Positions 32,747 to 41,402 of a stretch of DNA of 53,117 nucleotides are shown here, one piece after another (the stretch's first letter is position 1; the number at the start of each line of letters is the position of its first letter). Position numbers and translations under genes: made by a program. Origin of the DNA: an uncultured Sterolibacterium sp. (GTDB lineage Bacteria; Pseudomonadota; Gammaproteobacteria; Burkholderiales; Rhodocyclaceae); NCBI GenBank assembly GCA_903832735.1, contig CAILCO010000032.1, positions 1 through 53,117 of the forward strand. The letters run 5' to 3'. The notes under the pieces are model-generated. The model had not been told where the DNA came from. It worked only from the letters and a program-made list of their open reading frames with translations, and did no database searches.

Positions 32747-33792
32747 GCGAAATAAAAAGAGGCTATGTCCGCCCTCTGGACATCAAGCAAGGCTGCGTCG
32801 ACATGAGCCATGGTTCGGGCGGCCGGGCGATGGCGCAACTGATCGAGGAATTGTTCGCAGGAGCCTTTGCCAACGAGTACCTCGGGCAGAATGACGACGG
32901 TGCGGTGTTGCCTGCCGCAGCCGGCAGGCTGGTGCTGAGCACCGATTGCCACGTCGTCTCGCCACTGTTCTTTCCCGGCGGCGACATCGGCTGCCTGTCG
33001 GTGCATGGCACGATCAACGACGTCGCGATGATGGGCGCAACGCCGCTGTATCTCACCGCCGGTTTCATCCTCGAGGAAGGTTTTCCCTTCGCCGAGCTGA
33101 AACGCATCATAGACTCGATGGCTTGCGCGTCGAAGGAGGCGGGCGTGCCGGTGGTCGCCGGCGACACCAAGGTGGTCGAGCGGGGCCACGGCGACGGCGT
33201 GTTTATCACCACCACCGGCCTGGGCTTCCTGCCCGAGGGTGTGAATCTGTCGGGCAACCGAGCGCGCGCCGGCGACCGCATCCTGGTTTCCGGCACGCTC
33301 GGCGACCACGGCATGGCGATCATGGCGCAGCGGGAAAGCCTGGGTTTCTCCTCGCCGATAATCTCCGACACCGCGGCCCTGCATGGCCTGGTCGCAGCGC
33401 TCATGAAAAGCGGCGCCGATGTCCGCACGCTGCGCGATCCGACGCGCGGCGGCCTGGCCACCACCCTGAACGAAATCGCCCAGCAGTCGGCGGTCGGCAT
33501 GATGCTTCAGGAGCCGGCGCTGCCGATCAACAGGGAGGTCGCGGCAGCCTGCGAGTTGCTCGGCCTCGATCCGCTCTATGTCGCCAACGAGGGCAAACTG
33601 GTGGCCATCGTTGCCAGCGACGATGCCGAGCGCGCGCTCGCGGCGCTCCGCGCCCACCCGCTCGGGAGCCGCGCCGCGATCATCGGCACGGTGCACGAGG
33701 ACAGCCATCACTTCGTGCAGATGACCACGGGTTTTGGCGGCCGGCGCATTGTCGACTGGCTGACCGGCGAGCAGTTGCCGCGCATCTGCTGA
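32743..33792 (+). CDS. hypE: Hydrogenase maturation protein HypE
   Basis: A 349-residue protein of the PurM/ThiL fold that dehydrates the carbamoylated C-terminal Cys to a thiocyanate, the donor of cyanide ligands. The C-terminus is PRIC, so the essential terminal Cys is present. Other signs are MSHGSGGRAMAQLIEELF near the start (residues about 20-37), the ATP-site NDVAMMGATPLYLT and the VAGDTKVVERGHGDG motif. The start at 32743 (MSEIKRGYVRPLDIKQG) overlaps hypD (ATGA). It completes the hypABFCDE set. Confidence 0.96.
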   Translation: MSEIKRGYVRPLDIKQGCVDMSHGSGGRAMAQLIEELFAGAFANEYLGQNDDGAVLPAAAGRLVLSTDCHVVSPLFFPGGDIGCLSVHGTINDVAMMGATPLYLTAGFILEEGFPFAELKRIIDSMACASKEAGVPVVAGDTKVVERGHGDGVFITTTGLGFLPEGVNLSGNRARAGDRILVSGTLGDHGMAIMAQRESLGFSSPIISDTAALHGLVAALMKSGADVRTLRDPTRGGLATTLNEIAQQSAVGMMLQEPALPINREVAAACELLGLDPLYVANEGKLVAIVASDDAERALAALRAHPLGSRAAIIGTVHEDSHHFVQMTTGFGGRRIVDWLTGEQLPRIC

Positions 33793-33803
33793 AGCTGGCG
33801 ACG

Positions 33804-35528
33804 ATGCGTATCCTGCTCCTCGCCCACGCTTTCAACGGTCTGACCCAGCGACTCCATGGCGAACTTGGCGTAGCCGGCCACGAGGTTTCGCTCGAGTATG
33901 ACGTCTCGGACTCCGTCACCGAGGAAGCAGTGGCGCTGTTCAGGCCGCACCTGATCGTCGCGCCTTACCTGCGCCGGGCGATTCCCGAGACGGTCTGGCG
34001 GCACCATGTCTGCCTGATCGTGCATCCGGGCATCGTCGGCGATCGCGGCCCCTCGGCACTCGACTGGGCCGTTCTGGACGGGAGGAAGGCCCACGCGGAA
34101 TGGGGCGTGACGGTGTTGCAGGCCGAAGCCGAGATGGATGGCGGGCCGATCTGGGCCAGCGAAAACTTCCCCATGCGGGAAGGGAAGAAGGCCAGCCTCT
34201 ATCGCATCGAAGTCACTGCGGCGGCGGTTCGCGCGGTGATGACTGCGGTCGAGCGCTTCGCCTCTGGTCAGTTCGTGCCGAAACGGCTCTCCGAGATGGC
34301 TGCCCAGGGTCGAAAGCGGCCGCAGATGAAACAGATCGATCGCGCCATCGACTGGCAACGGGATGACAGCGCAACGGTGCTGCGAAAGTTGCATGCCGCC
34401 GACGGCTTCCCCGGTGTCGCCGACAGCCTGTTCGGCGAACCCTGTCATCTCTATGACGGCTGGGCCGAGACCAAGCTTCGCGGTGGCAGTCCCGGCGAAC
34501 TGATCGGGCGGCGCGAGACGGCGCTGCTCCGCGCCACGGTCGATGGCGCGGTGTGGATCGGCCAGGTCAAACGTGGCCGATCCGCCTCGATCAAGCTGCC
34601 GGCGACGCTCGCCTTTGCCGATCACGCTGCCAGCTTGCAAGAGTTATCCGATTTGTCTCGCCCCGATTTTTGGAAAGCCGAGGGCACCTGGCAGGACATC
34701 GCCTACGAGGAGCATGAGGGCATCGGCACTCTAGTCTTCGAGTTCTACAACGGCGCCATGAGCACGGAGCAGTGCCGCCGTCTGCGGACGGCCGTCGACT
34801 GGGCGGCGGCGCGGCCGACGCGCGTGCTGGTGCTCGCCGGCGGCGCGGATTTCTGGTCGAACGGCATTCATCTCAACGTCATTGAGGCGGCCGCAAGCCC
34901 GGCCGACGAATCGTGGCGCAACATCGAGGCCATCGACGATCTGGCCGAGACGCTGATCCGCATGGAGTCCAAGCTGACCGTCGCCGCTTTGGCCGGCAAT
35001 GCCGGCGCGGGTGGCGTCTTCCTGGCACGCGCCGCCGATCTGGTCTGGGCCCGCGACGGAGTCGTGCTCAATCCGCATTACCGGAACATGGGCAATCTCT
35101 TCGGCTCGGAGTACTGGACCTATCTCCTGCCGCCGCGCGTCGGCATCGATGCCGCTCGCGCCATCATGAAGCACCGACTGCCGCTTTCCGCCCGCGCGGC
35201 GCAGGACTGCGGACTGATCGACGCCTGCCTGGCCGGCGATCCGGCAGGGTTTCGCAGCGAGGTCGCTGGTCGTGCGCGCGAACTCGGCCGGGCTGGCGAC
35301 TACGCGGCGCGGCTGGCCGCCAAACGCCAGCGGCGCATTCTTGATGAGTCGGCCAAGCCGCTGGCGCAATATCGGGCGGAGGAACTGGGAGAGATGAAGC
35401 GAAACTTCTACGGCTTCGACCCCAGCTATCATGTCGCGCGTTATCATTTCGTGAACAAATCGCCGCATTCGTGGACTCCGCGTCATCTGGCGCGCCATCG
35501 CGATCTGGGCTGGAAGGTTCCGCCATGA
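33804..35528 (+). CDS. hoxX: HypX/HoxX, CO-ligand synthesis protein
   Basis: A 574-residue two-domain protein. The N-terminal half (about 1-270) is related to formyl-tetrahydrofolate-using formyltransferases (HHVCLIVHPGIVGDRGPSALDWAVLDG near 70-98); the C-terminal half (about 290-540) resembles enoyl-CoA hydratases (FEFYNGAMS, VLVLAGGADFWSNGIHLNVIE, AGNAGAGGVFLARAADLV). HypX homologues have been shown to make the CO ligand of the NiFe site from the formyl group of formyl-THF, which matters in air. The ATG at 33804 lies 11 nt after hypE; the stop overlaps hoxA by 4 nt. Its presence suggests that the hydrogenase is assembled in the presence of oxygen. Confidence 0.93.
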   Translation: MRILLLAHAFNGLTQRLHGELGVAGHEVSLEYDVSDSVTEEAVALFRPHLIVAPYLRRAIPETVWRHHVCLIVHPGIVGDRGPSALDWAVLDGRKAHAEWGVTVLQAEAEMDGGPIWASENFPMREGKKASLYRIEVTAAAVRAVMTAVERFASGQFVPKRLSEMAAQGRKRPQMKQIDRAIDWQRDDSATVLRKLHAADGFPGVADSLFGEPCHLYDGWAETKLRGGSPGELIGRRETALLRATVDGAVWIGQVKRGRSASIKLPATLAFADHAASLQELSDLSRPDFWKAEGTWQDIAYEEHEGIGTLVFEFYNGAMSTEQCRRLRTAVDWAAARPTRVLVLAGGADFWSNGIHLNVIEAAASPADESWRNIEAIDDLAETLIRMESKLTVAALAGNAGAGGVFLARAADLVWARDGVVLNPHYRNMGNLFGSEYWTYLLPPRVGIDAARAIMKHRLPLSARAAQDCGLIDACLAGDPAGFRSEVAGRARELGRAGDYAARLAAKRQRRILDESAKPLAQYRAEELGEMKRNFYGFDPSYHVARYHFVNKSPHSWTPRHLARHRDLGWKVPP

Positions 35529-36985
35529 ACAGCGCTACAAGGACGACGTTGCCGACGGTGCTGGTGGTCGACGACGAGGTGCGCTCGCAGGAGGCGCTAC
35601 GCCGTACCCTGGAGGAGGACTTCACGGTTTTCACCGCCGGCAGCGCCGAGGAGGCGACTCAGGTGATGCGCCGCGAGTTCGTCGAGATCGTGCTCTGCGA
35701 CCAGCGCATGCCGGGTGTCTCCGGCGTCGAGTTTCTCGGCCAGGTGCGGCTGGATTGGCCGGACTCGGTGCGCATCATCATCTCCGGCTACACCGATGCC
35801 GAGGACATCATCGCCGGCATCAACGAGGCCGGCATCTGGCAATACCTGATGAAGCCCTGGCAGCCCGAGCAACTGCTGCTGATCCTGAAGCGCGCGGCGG
35901 AGCTCTATCGTTTGCAGCAGGACAACCAGCGCCTGTCGCTGGAGTTGAAGGACAGCCCCGCCGCCCTGCAACGGCGGGTCCGGGCGAAGCGTCTGGAGGC
36001 CAGTGCGCGCGCCGGTTTCGAGCGCCTGGCGCGCGCGCCAGGCAGCCCGGTCGACGCGGTCTGCGAGCTGGCGGCGCGTTTCGCGCCGCATGAACTGTCC
36101 ATCCTCGTCACCGGCGAATCAGGGACCGGCAAGGAGCTTCTGGCACGGGCCATCCACTATGCCAGCGCGCGCGGCGACCAGGCCTTCGTGGTCGAGAACT
36201 GTGCCGCGCTGCCCGACACCCTGCTTGAGTCGGAACTGTTCGGCCACAAGCGCGGCGCGTTCACCGGCGCTTATGAAGATCGCATCGGCTTGTTTCAGCA
36301 GGCCGACGGCGGCACGATTTTCCTCGACGAGATCGGCGAGACCTCGGCCGCCTTCCAGGTCAAGTTGCTGCGCGTCCTGCAGGACGGAGAGATCCGTCCG
36401 CTGGGCAGTCCGCGTCCGCTCTCGGTGAATGTCCGGGCGATCGCCGCCACCAACCGCGATCTTGAAGAGGACGTGCGTTCCGGCCGTTTCCGCGAAGACC
36501 TGTACTACCGCCTGGCCGCCGTCACCCTGCATCTTCCTGCCCTGCGCGAGCGGCCGCCGGATATTCCGCCGATCGCGGCGGGCCTGCTCGAACGCGGCCA
36601 GACGCAATTGCGCCGCAAGGTCAAGGGTTTCACCCGCGAGGCCATGGAATGCCTCTGCGCTTATCGCTGGCCGGGCAATGTGCGCGAACTCTCCAACGAG
36701 ATCCTGCGCATGCTGGCGTTATCCGACGGGGAATGGTTGGGTGCGGAACTGTTGAGTCCCAGGGTGCTCTTCGCCGCCGGCGAGGAGGCGCAGGAGCGCG
36801 AACTGTCGGTTCTGTCCGGCCTGGACGGCGGCCTGAAGGAGCGGATGGAGCAACTCGAAGCGCGGGTCGTCAAGGAAGCGCTGGTCCGCAACCGCTGGAA
36901 CAAGACGCACGCCGCTCTGGAACTCGGTCTGTCCCGGGTCGGGCTGCGCTCCAAGCTGCTCCGCTACGGCCTCACCAAGGCATGA
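35525..36985 (+). CDS. hoxA: NtrC-family hydrogenase transcription regulator HoxA/HupR
   Basis: A 486-residue response regulator. Receiver domain at about 10-125 with acidic pocket VVDDE, phosphoryl-acceptor Asp59 in LCDQRMPG and Lys110 in LMKPW. The AAA+ domain (about 170-400) has Walker A GESGTGKELLARA, the sigma-54 contact loop GAFTGA, and Walker B GGTIFLDEIGE. A Fis-type helix-turn-helix closes the protein (NKTHAALELGLSRVGLRSKLLRYGL). In Cupriavidus and Rhodobacter, HoxA/HupR activates hydrogenase genes at sigma-54 promoters in the unphosphorylated state when H2 is sensed. The gene overlaps hoxX and hoxB by 4 nt. Confidence 0.95.
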   Translation: MNSATRTTLPTVLVVDDEVRSQEALRRTLEEDFTVFTAGSAEEATQVMRREFVEIVLCDQRMPGVSGVEFLGQVRLDWPDSVRIIISGYTDAEDIIAGINEAGIWQYLMKPWQPEQLLLILKRAAELYRLQQDNQRLSLELKDSPAALQRRVRAKRLEASARAGFERLARAPGSPVDAVCELAARFAPHELSILVTGESGTGKELLARAIHYASARGDQAFVVENCAALPDTLLESELFGHKRGAFTGAYEDRIGLFQQADGGTIFLDEIGETSAAFQVKLLRVLQDGEIRPLGSPRPLSVNVRAIAATNRDLEEDVRSGRFREDLYYRLAAVTLHLPALRERPPDIPPIAAGLLERGQTQLRRKVKGFTREAMECLCAYRWPGNVRELSNEILRMLALSDGEWLGAELLSPRVLFAAGEEAQERELSVLSGLDGGLKERMEQLEARVVKEALVRNRWNKTHAALELGLSRVGLRSKLLRYGLTKA

Positions 36986-37974
36986 ATCTTCTCTGGCTCC
37001 AGTCCGGCGGCTGCGGCGGCTGCACCCTGTCCTGGCTGGGGGCCGAGGGCGAGCCCTTGTTCGTCACGCTGGCCGATGAGGGCATCGAACTCATGTGGCA
37101 TCCAAGCTTGTCGGAACAAAGCGCCGGCGAGGCGCGTGCGCTGTTGGCCGCCTGCGTCGACGGCAGGCGGCCGCTCGACATCCTTTGCGTCGAAGGGGCG
37201 GTGTTGCGCGGCCCCAACGGCAGCGGCCGTTTTCACATGCTCTCCGGCAGCGGCGAGACCATGTTGAGTTGGCTGCGGGCGCTGGCGGCGCGGGCGCGAC
37301 ATGTCGTGGCGGTGGGCACCTGCGCCGCGTATGGCGGGGTCACTGCGGCGGGCGTGAATCCGACCGATGCCTGCGGCCTGCAATACGACGGCGATGCGCC
37401 GGGCGGTCTGCTCGGCGCCGATTTTCGCGCCGGCGGCGGCCTGCCGGTGATCAATATCGCCGGTTGCCCGACCCATCCCGACTGGATCAACGAGACCCTG
37501 ATTGCGCTGGCACGCGGCACGCTGCTGCACGAGGATCTCGATGACTTCTGCCGGCCGCGCTTTTATGCCGATCAACTGGTCCATCACGGCTGCCCGCGCA
37601 ACGAGTTCTACGAGTTCAAGGCCAGCGCCGCCAAGCCTTCCGACCAGGGCTGCCTGATGGAACAACTCGGCTGCAAGGGCACGCAGGCGCACGCCGATTG
37701 CAATACGCGACTGTGGAACGGTAGCGGCTCGTGCCTGCGCGGCGGCTATGCCTGCATCCGTTGCACCGATCCTGGCTTCGAGGAACCCGGCCATCCCTTC
37801 GCCGAGACGCCGACGGTCGCCGGCATACCCATCGGCTTGCCCTCGGACATGCCCAAGGCCTGGTTCATCGCGCTGGCGGCGTTGTCAAAATCGGCGACGC
37901 CGGCCAGGGTGCGCGAGAACGCCAAGGCGGATCACATCCTGCGCGCGCCGACGGTGAAGAAGGCCGGGCGTTGA
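36982..37974 (+). CDS. hoxB: Regulatory (H2-sensing) hydrogenase small subunit HoxB/HupU
   Basis: A 330-residue small subunit without a twin-arginine signal: it starts directly at the first cluster motif, MNLLWLQSGGCGGCTLSWLGA, so it stays in the cytoplasm. Other cluster ligands are VGTCAAYGG, IAGCPTHPDW, HHGCPRNEFYEF, CLMEQLGCKG and CIRCTDPGF. It lacks the C-terminal membrane helix found in HybO. With HoxC it forms the slow, oxygen-tolerant H2 sensor (group 2b) that controls the kinase HoxJ. Overlaps of 4 nt with hoxA link their translation. Confidence 0.95.
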   Translation: MNLLWLQSGGCGGCTLSWLGAEGEPLFVTLADEGIELMWHPSLSEQSAGEARALLAACVDGRRPLDILCVEGAVLRGPNGSGRFHMLSGSGETMLSWLRALAARARHVVAVGTCAAYGGVTAAGVNPTDACGLQYDGDAPGGLLGADFRAGGGLPVINIAGCPTHPDWINETLIALARGTLLHEDLDDFCRPRFYADQLVHHGCPRNEFYEFKASAAKPSDQGCLMEQLGCKGTQAHADCNTRLWNGSGSCLRGGYACIRCTDPGFEEPGHPFAETPTVAGIPIGLPSDMPKAWFIALAALSKSATPARVRENAKADHILRAPTVKKAGR

Positions 37975-37976
37975 TC

Positions 37977-39425
37977 GTGAAGCGGCTGATCGTCGGTCCT
38001 TTCAACCGCGTCGAGGGCGATCTCGAGGTGACGCTGGACGTGGCCGACGGCACGGTGCGCGCCGCCTATGTCAACTCGCCCATGTATCGCGGCTTCGAGC
38101 AGATCCTGCAGGGCAAGATGCCCGCCGATGCGCTGGTGTTCGTGCCGCGTATCTGCGGCATCTGCTCGGTGGCGCAATCGGCGGCGGCGGCACAGGCGCT
38201 GGGCGGCGCGATGGGCGTCACGCCGCCTGCCAATGGCCGCCTCGCCGCTAACCTGCTGCTTGCGGCGGAAAATCTGGCCGATCACTTCAGCCATTTCTAT
38301 CTTTTCTTCATGCCGGATTTTGCCCGCGCCGCCTACTGCGGACGCCCCTGGTTCGCCGATGCCGAGCAGCGCTTTCGTGCGCTGACAGGCTCAGCTGTCG
38401 GCCCCGCGTTGCCGGCGCGCGCCGCCTTCATGCATCTGATGGGCCTCCTGGCCGGCAAGTGGCCGCACACCCTGGCCATGCAGCCGGGAGGCTCCTCGCG
38501 GCCGCTGCAAGCCTCGGAGAAAATCCGCCTGTACCGACTGCTCCGTGAATTCCGCCGTTTTCTCGAGGACACGCTGTTTGGCGATCGACTGGAGGCGGTC
38601 GCCGCGATCGACAGCGTCGCTGCTCTGGAACATTGGGCCGCCGCGCGTGCGCCTCATGCCAGCGATTTCCGACGTTTCCTCGGCATTGCCCACGACCTCG
38701 ATCTGGCACGGTTCGGGCGTGGCGGCGATTGCTTCATCAGCTACGGCAATTACCCGCAGGATGCGGGCCGGATGTTTCCCGCCGGCGTCTGGGACGGCAG
38801 CCTGAGGCTGCTCGACACTGACGATATCCGCGAGGACGTCAGCCACGCCTGGTATGCCCAGGCCGAGGGGCCGCAGCATCCTGCGCAGGGCGCCACCGTG
38901 CCGCTCGCAGACAAGACCGGCGCCTACAGCTGGTGCAAGGCGCCGCGCTGGGCCGGTCGCGTCGTCGAGACCGGCGCGCTGGCTCGGCAGGTGGTAGCCG
39001 GCCAGCCCCTGGTTCGCGATCTCTTGGCCAGTGGTGGCGCCAACGTTATGAGCCGGGTCGTGGCGCGGCTGATTGAAATTGCCCGGGTGCTGCCGGCGAT
39101 GGAAGCCTGGACCGAGCAGCTCAGGCCAGGCGAGCCTTACTGCGTCGTTGGCGAGATGCCCAGGGAGGCCGAGGGCGAGGGCCTGGTCGAGGCGGCGCGC
39201 GGCGCGCTCGGTCACTGGCTGTCGGTCAGGCGCGGGCGCATCCACAGCTATCAGATCGTCGCCCCGACCACCTGGAATTTCTCGCCGCGCGACGCGCAAG
39301 GCACACCCGGCGCATTGGAGCAGGCCCTGGTCGGTGCACCGGTGGGCGATGGCGAAGAGGCGCCGCTGGCTGTGCAGCACATCGTCAGGTCCTTCGATCC
39401 GTGTATGGTGTGCACCGTTCATTAG
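37977..39425 (+). CDS. hoxC: Regulatory hydrogenase large subunit HoxC/HupV
   Basis: A 482-residue large subunit starting with GTG at 37977 (a TTG at 37971 overlapping the hoxB stop is the alternative). L1 is VPRICGICSVAQSAAAAQA near residue 60, and the protein ends exactly at L2, DPCMVCTVH. The absence of any tail after the last His is the hallmark of regulatory hydrogenases, which need no maturation protease. It binds H2 with HoxB and signals to HoxJ. The nikR gene follows after 9 nt. Confidence 0.95.
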   Translation: MKRLIVGPFNRVEGDLEVTLDVADGTVRAAYVNSPMYRGFEQILQGKMPADALVFVPRICGICSVAQSAAAAQALGGAMGVTPPANGRLAANLLLAAENLADHFSHFYLFFMPDFARAAYCGRPWFADAEQRFRALTGSAVGPALPARAAFMHLMGLLAGKWPHTLAMQPGGSSRPLQASEKIRLYRLLREFRRFLEDTLFGDRLEAVAAIDSVAALEHWAAARAPHASDFRRFLGIAHDLDLARFGRGGDCFISYGNYPQDAGRMFPAGVWDGSLRLLDTDDIREDVSHAWYAQAEGPQHPAQGATVPLADKTGAYSWCKAPRWAGRVVETGALARQVVAGQPLVRDLLASGGANVMSRVVARLIEIARVLPAMEAWTEQLRPGEPYCVVGEMPREAEGEGLVEAARGALGHWLSVRRGRIHSYQIVAPTTWNFSPRDAQGTPGALEQALVGAPVGDGEEAPLAVQHIVRSFDPCMVCTVH

Positions 39426-39434
39426 GAGACGTGT

Positions 39435-39917
39435 ATGGAACGCTTCACTATTTCGCTAGACGTTGATCTCGCCCACGAGTTCGACCGGCTGATCGCGGAA
39501 CGCGGCTATCGCAACCGTTCCGAGGCGGTGCGCGACATGCTGCGTGGCCAACTGGAGGCATTGCGCCAAACGCGCGGCGAGGCCAAACATTGCGTGGCCA
39601 ATCTTTCCTACGTCTATAAGCACCATGAGCGCGAGCTGGCCGAGCGTCTCACGGAAATTCAGCACGAGCATCACGATCTCACCGTCGCCACCCTGCATGC
39701 CCATCTCGACCATGAGCATTGCATCGAGAGCGTCATCCTCAAGGGCACGACGCAGTCGGTGCGCGCCTTCGCCGATGCGCTGATGGCCGAGCGCGGCGTG
39801 CGGCACGGCAAGCTCAACCTGGTCTCGGTCGAAGCCGAGCAGGATCGCCACACGCATGGCTATGCCCCGAAGGGCAAAGGTGGCGCCGTCCATTCGCATC
39901 TCAAGCCGAGATCGTAA
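39435..39917 (+). CDS. nikR: Nickel-responsive regulator NikR
   Basis: A 160-residue ribbon-helix-helix repressor. The DNA-binding part is MERFTISLDVDLAHEFDRL...RNRSEAVRDMLR (about 1-45). The ACT-like C-terminal domain has the high-affinity nickel ligands in the family arrangement (His in HEHHDLTVATLHAHLDHEHC, Cys at about 97). An extra His-rich tail (HTHGYAPKGKGGAVHSHL) follows the domain. It has AGGAG upstream and sits between hoxC and hoxJ, which is unusual. The likely target is the nickel permease gene 1.5 kb downstream. Confidence 0.94.
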   Translation: MERFTISLDVDLAHEFDRLIAERGYRNRSEAVRDMLRGQLEALRQTRGEAKHCVANLSYVYKHHERELAERLTEIQHEHHDLTVATLHAHLDHEHCIESVILKGTTQSVRAFADALMAERGVRHGKLNLVSVEAEQDRHTHGYAPKGKGGAVHSHLKPRS

Positions 39918-41288
39918 ATGGGCGGCTCCGGACGGCCGGTGCGCGATTCCGAGAGCGGCGCCGCGCAGATGCTGGAAAGCCTGGCGGCGACATCCGGCGC
40001 TTCGGCCGGCGAGCATATCTGGATCGACGTCATTCAGAAGATGGACGAGGTCTATCACGACCTGCTCGAATACGAGGTCGCGCTCGAGGACAAGAACGCC
40101 GCGCTCGAGGAATCGCAGCAGTTCATCATGAGCGTGCTGACCTCGATGTCCGACATCCTGATCGTCTGCAACCGCGCCGGCATCATCGAGGACGTCAACC
40201 AGTCGCTGCTCGCCCTGACCGGCAAGACTGAAGCAGAACTGAAGGGGCGGATGATCTTCGAACTGTTCGCCGACGAGGCTTCGCGCCAGCAGTCGCAGCA
40301 CTATTTCGCCGGCCACGGCGGCGAGACCCTGCACGACTGCGAATTGCAACTGGCCACCGCCGCAGGTGGCCAAGTGCCGGTCTCGGTAAACTGCACGCCT
40401 CGCTATTCGGGTGTCGGCAAACTGCTCGGGGTGGTCGTCACCGGCCGCCCGGTGGGCGAACTGCGCCGTGCCTACAAGGCCTTGCGCCAGGCGCACGAGG
40501 ATCTCAAGCGCACCCAGCAGCAACTGCTGCACTCGGAAAAAATGGCCTCGCTGGGCCGCCTGGTAGCCGGCGTTGCCCACGAACTGAACAACCCGATCAG
40601 CTTCGTGCTCGGCAATGTGGTCGCCTTGAAACGCTATTCCGAAAGACTGCACAGCTACCTCGATGCCGTGCATCGCGGCAGGCCTGCCGCCGAGATCGAG
40701 ACGCTGCGCCGCGAGCTGCGCATCGACCGGATCGTCGAGGACCTGCCGCAGCTGATCGAGGGCACGGTCGAGGGCGCCCAGCGCACCCGCGACATCGTCG
40801 ATAGCCTGAAGCGCTTCTCGGCCCTCGATCGCGACGAGCAGCGGCACTTCGATCTGGTGCAGGTGATAGAGCGTGCCGTGCATTGGGTGGCGAAGGTCCG
40901 CGGCGACAAGTTTCGCGTCGATCTGCAACTGCCGCCGGCGCTGCCCGTCGTCGGCTCGCCGGGGCAGATGCAGCAGGTGGCGATGAACCTGGTGCAGAAC
41001 GCCTGCGACGCCACGGCCGAGCAGGATGACGCCCGTCTGGTCATCGCCGGGCGCGGCGAAGGAGGCAGCGCGCTGATCGAATTCCACGACAACGGTCCGG
41101 GCATCTCCGATGAAAATCTGCCGCGGATCTTCGATCCATTCTTCACCACCAAACCGGTCGGCAAGGGCACCGGTCTCGGACTGGCGATCAGCTACGGCAT
41201 CGTCGAGCGCCACGGCGGCCGGCTCTCCGCCGGCAATCATGCCGCTGGCGGCGCGCTCTTCATGCTGACCCTGCCGCTGGCGCAATAA
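39918..41288 (+). CDS. hoxJ: Hydrogen-sensing histidine kinase HoxJ/HupT
   Basis: A 456-residue soluble kinase without membrane segments. An N-terminal helical part (about 1-75), a PAS domain (about 75-180, [23 protein letters not shown]) that is thought to contact the HoxBC sensor, a coiled linker, the phospho-acceptor His in [15 protein letters not shown] (about residue 220) and a HATPase domain ([33 protein letters not shown]) are visible. In Cupriavidus and Rhodobacter it phosphorylates and so inactivates HoxA/HupR when H2 is absent. The ATG directly follows the nikR stop with no spacer. Confidence 0.94.
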   Translation: MGGSGRPVRDSESGAAQMLESLAATSGASAGEHIWIDVIQKMDEVYHDLLEYEVALEDKNAALEESQQFIMSVLTSMSDILIVCNRAGIIEDVNQSLLALTGKTEAELKGRMIFELFADEASRQQSQHYFAGHGGETLHDCELQLATAAGGQVPVSVNCTPRYSGVGKLLGVVVTGRPVGELRRAYKALRQAHEDLKRTQQQLLHSEKMASLGRLVAGVAHELNNPISFVLGNVVALKRYSERLHSYLDAVHRGRPAAEIETLRRELRIDRIVEDLPQLIEGTVEGAQRTRDIVDSLKRFSALDRDEQRHFDLVQVIERAVHWVAKVRGDKFRVDLQLPPALPVVGSPGQMQQVAMNLVQNACDATAEQDDARLVIAGRGEGGSALIEFHDNGPGISDENLPRIFDPFFTTKPVGKGTGLGLAISYGIVERHGGRLSAGNHAAGGALFMLTLPLAQ

Positions 41289-41333
41289 GGCCTATCGGCG
41301 TTGCGCGTCGGCGGGCTGGGCGAGCAGCGGAAC

Positions 41334-41372
41334 AACTTTTACTTGTAAGAAGAGTAGAAAGTTCTGCATAAT
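41334..41372 (+). promoter_or_regulatory. Sigma-70 promoter and overlapping operator before the nickel permease gene
   Basis: TTGTAA (41344) and CATAAT (41367) are 17 bp apart, a good sigma-70 promoter. An inverted repeat, AACTTTTAC (41334-41342) with GTAGAAAGTT (41354-41363), covers the -35 box and spacer. A dimer bound there would block RNA polymerase. NikR, encoded just upstream, is the natural candidate, although the sequence does not match the E. coli NikR site; the assignment is inference. Confidence 0.5.
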
Positions 41373-41402
41373 AGCGGGACGACAACCCGCCCCGTATTTG
41401 CC

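Noticed and set aside
33708-34640. 310-codon minus-strand frame across hypE and hoxX
   Set aside because: Shadow of hoxX, whose two domains are intact on the plus strand.
39456-41285. 609-codon open frame on the minus strand across nikR and hoxJ
   Set aside because: Shadow of nikR and hoxJ, whose motifs are complete; no family resemblance.
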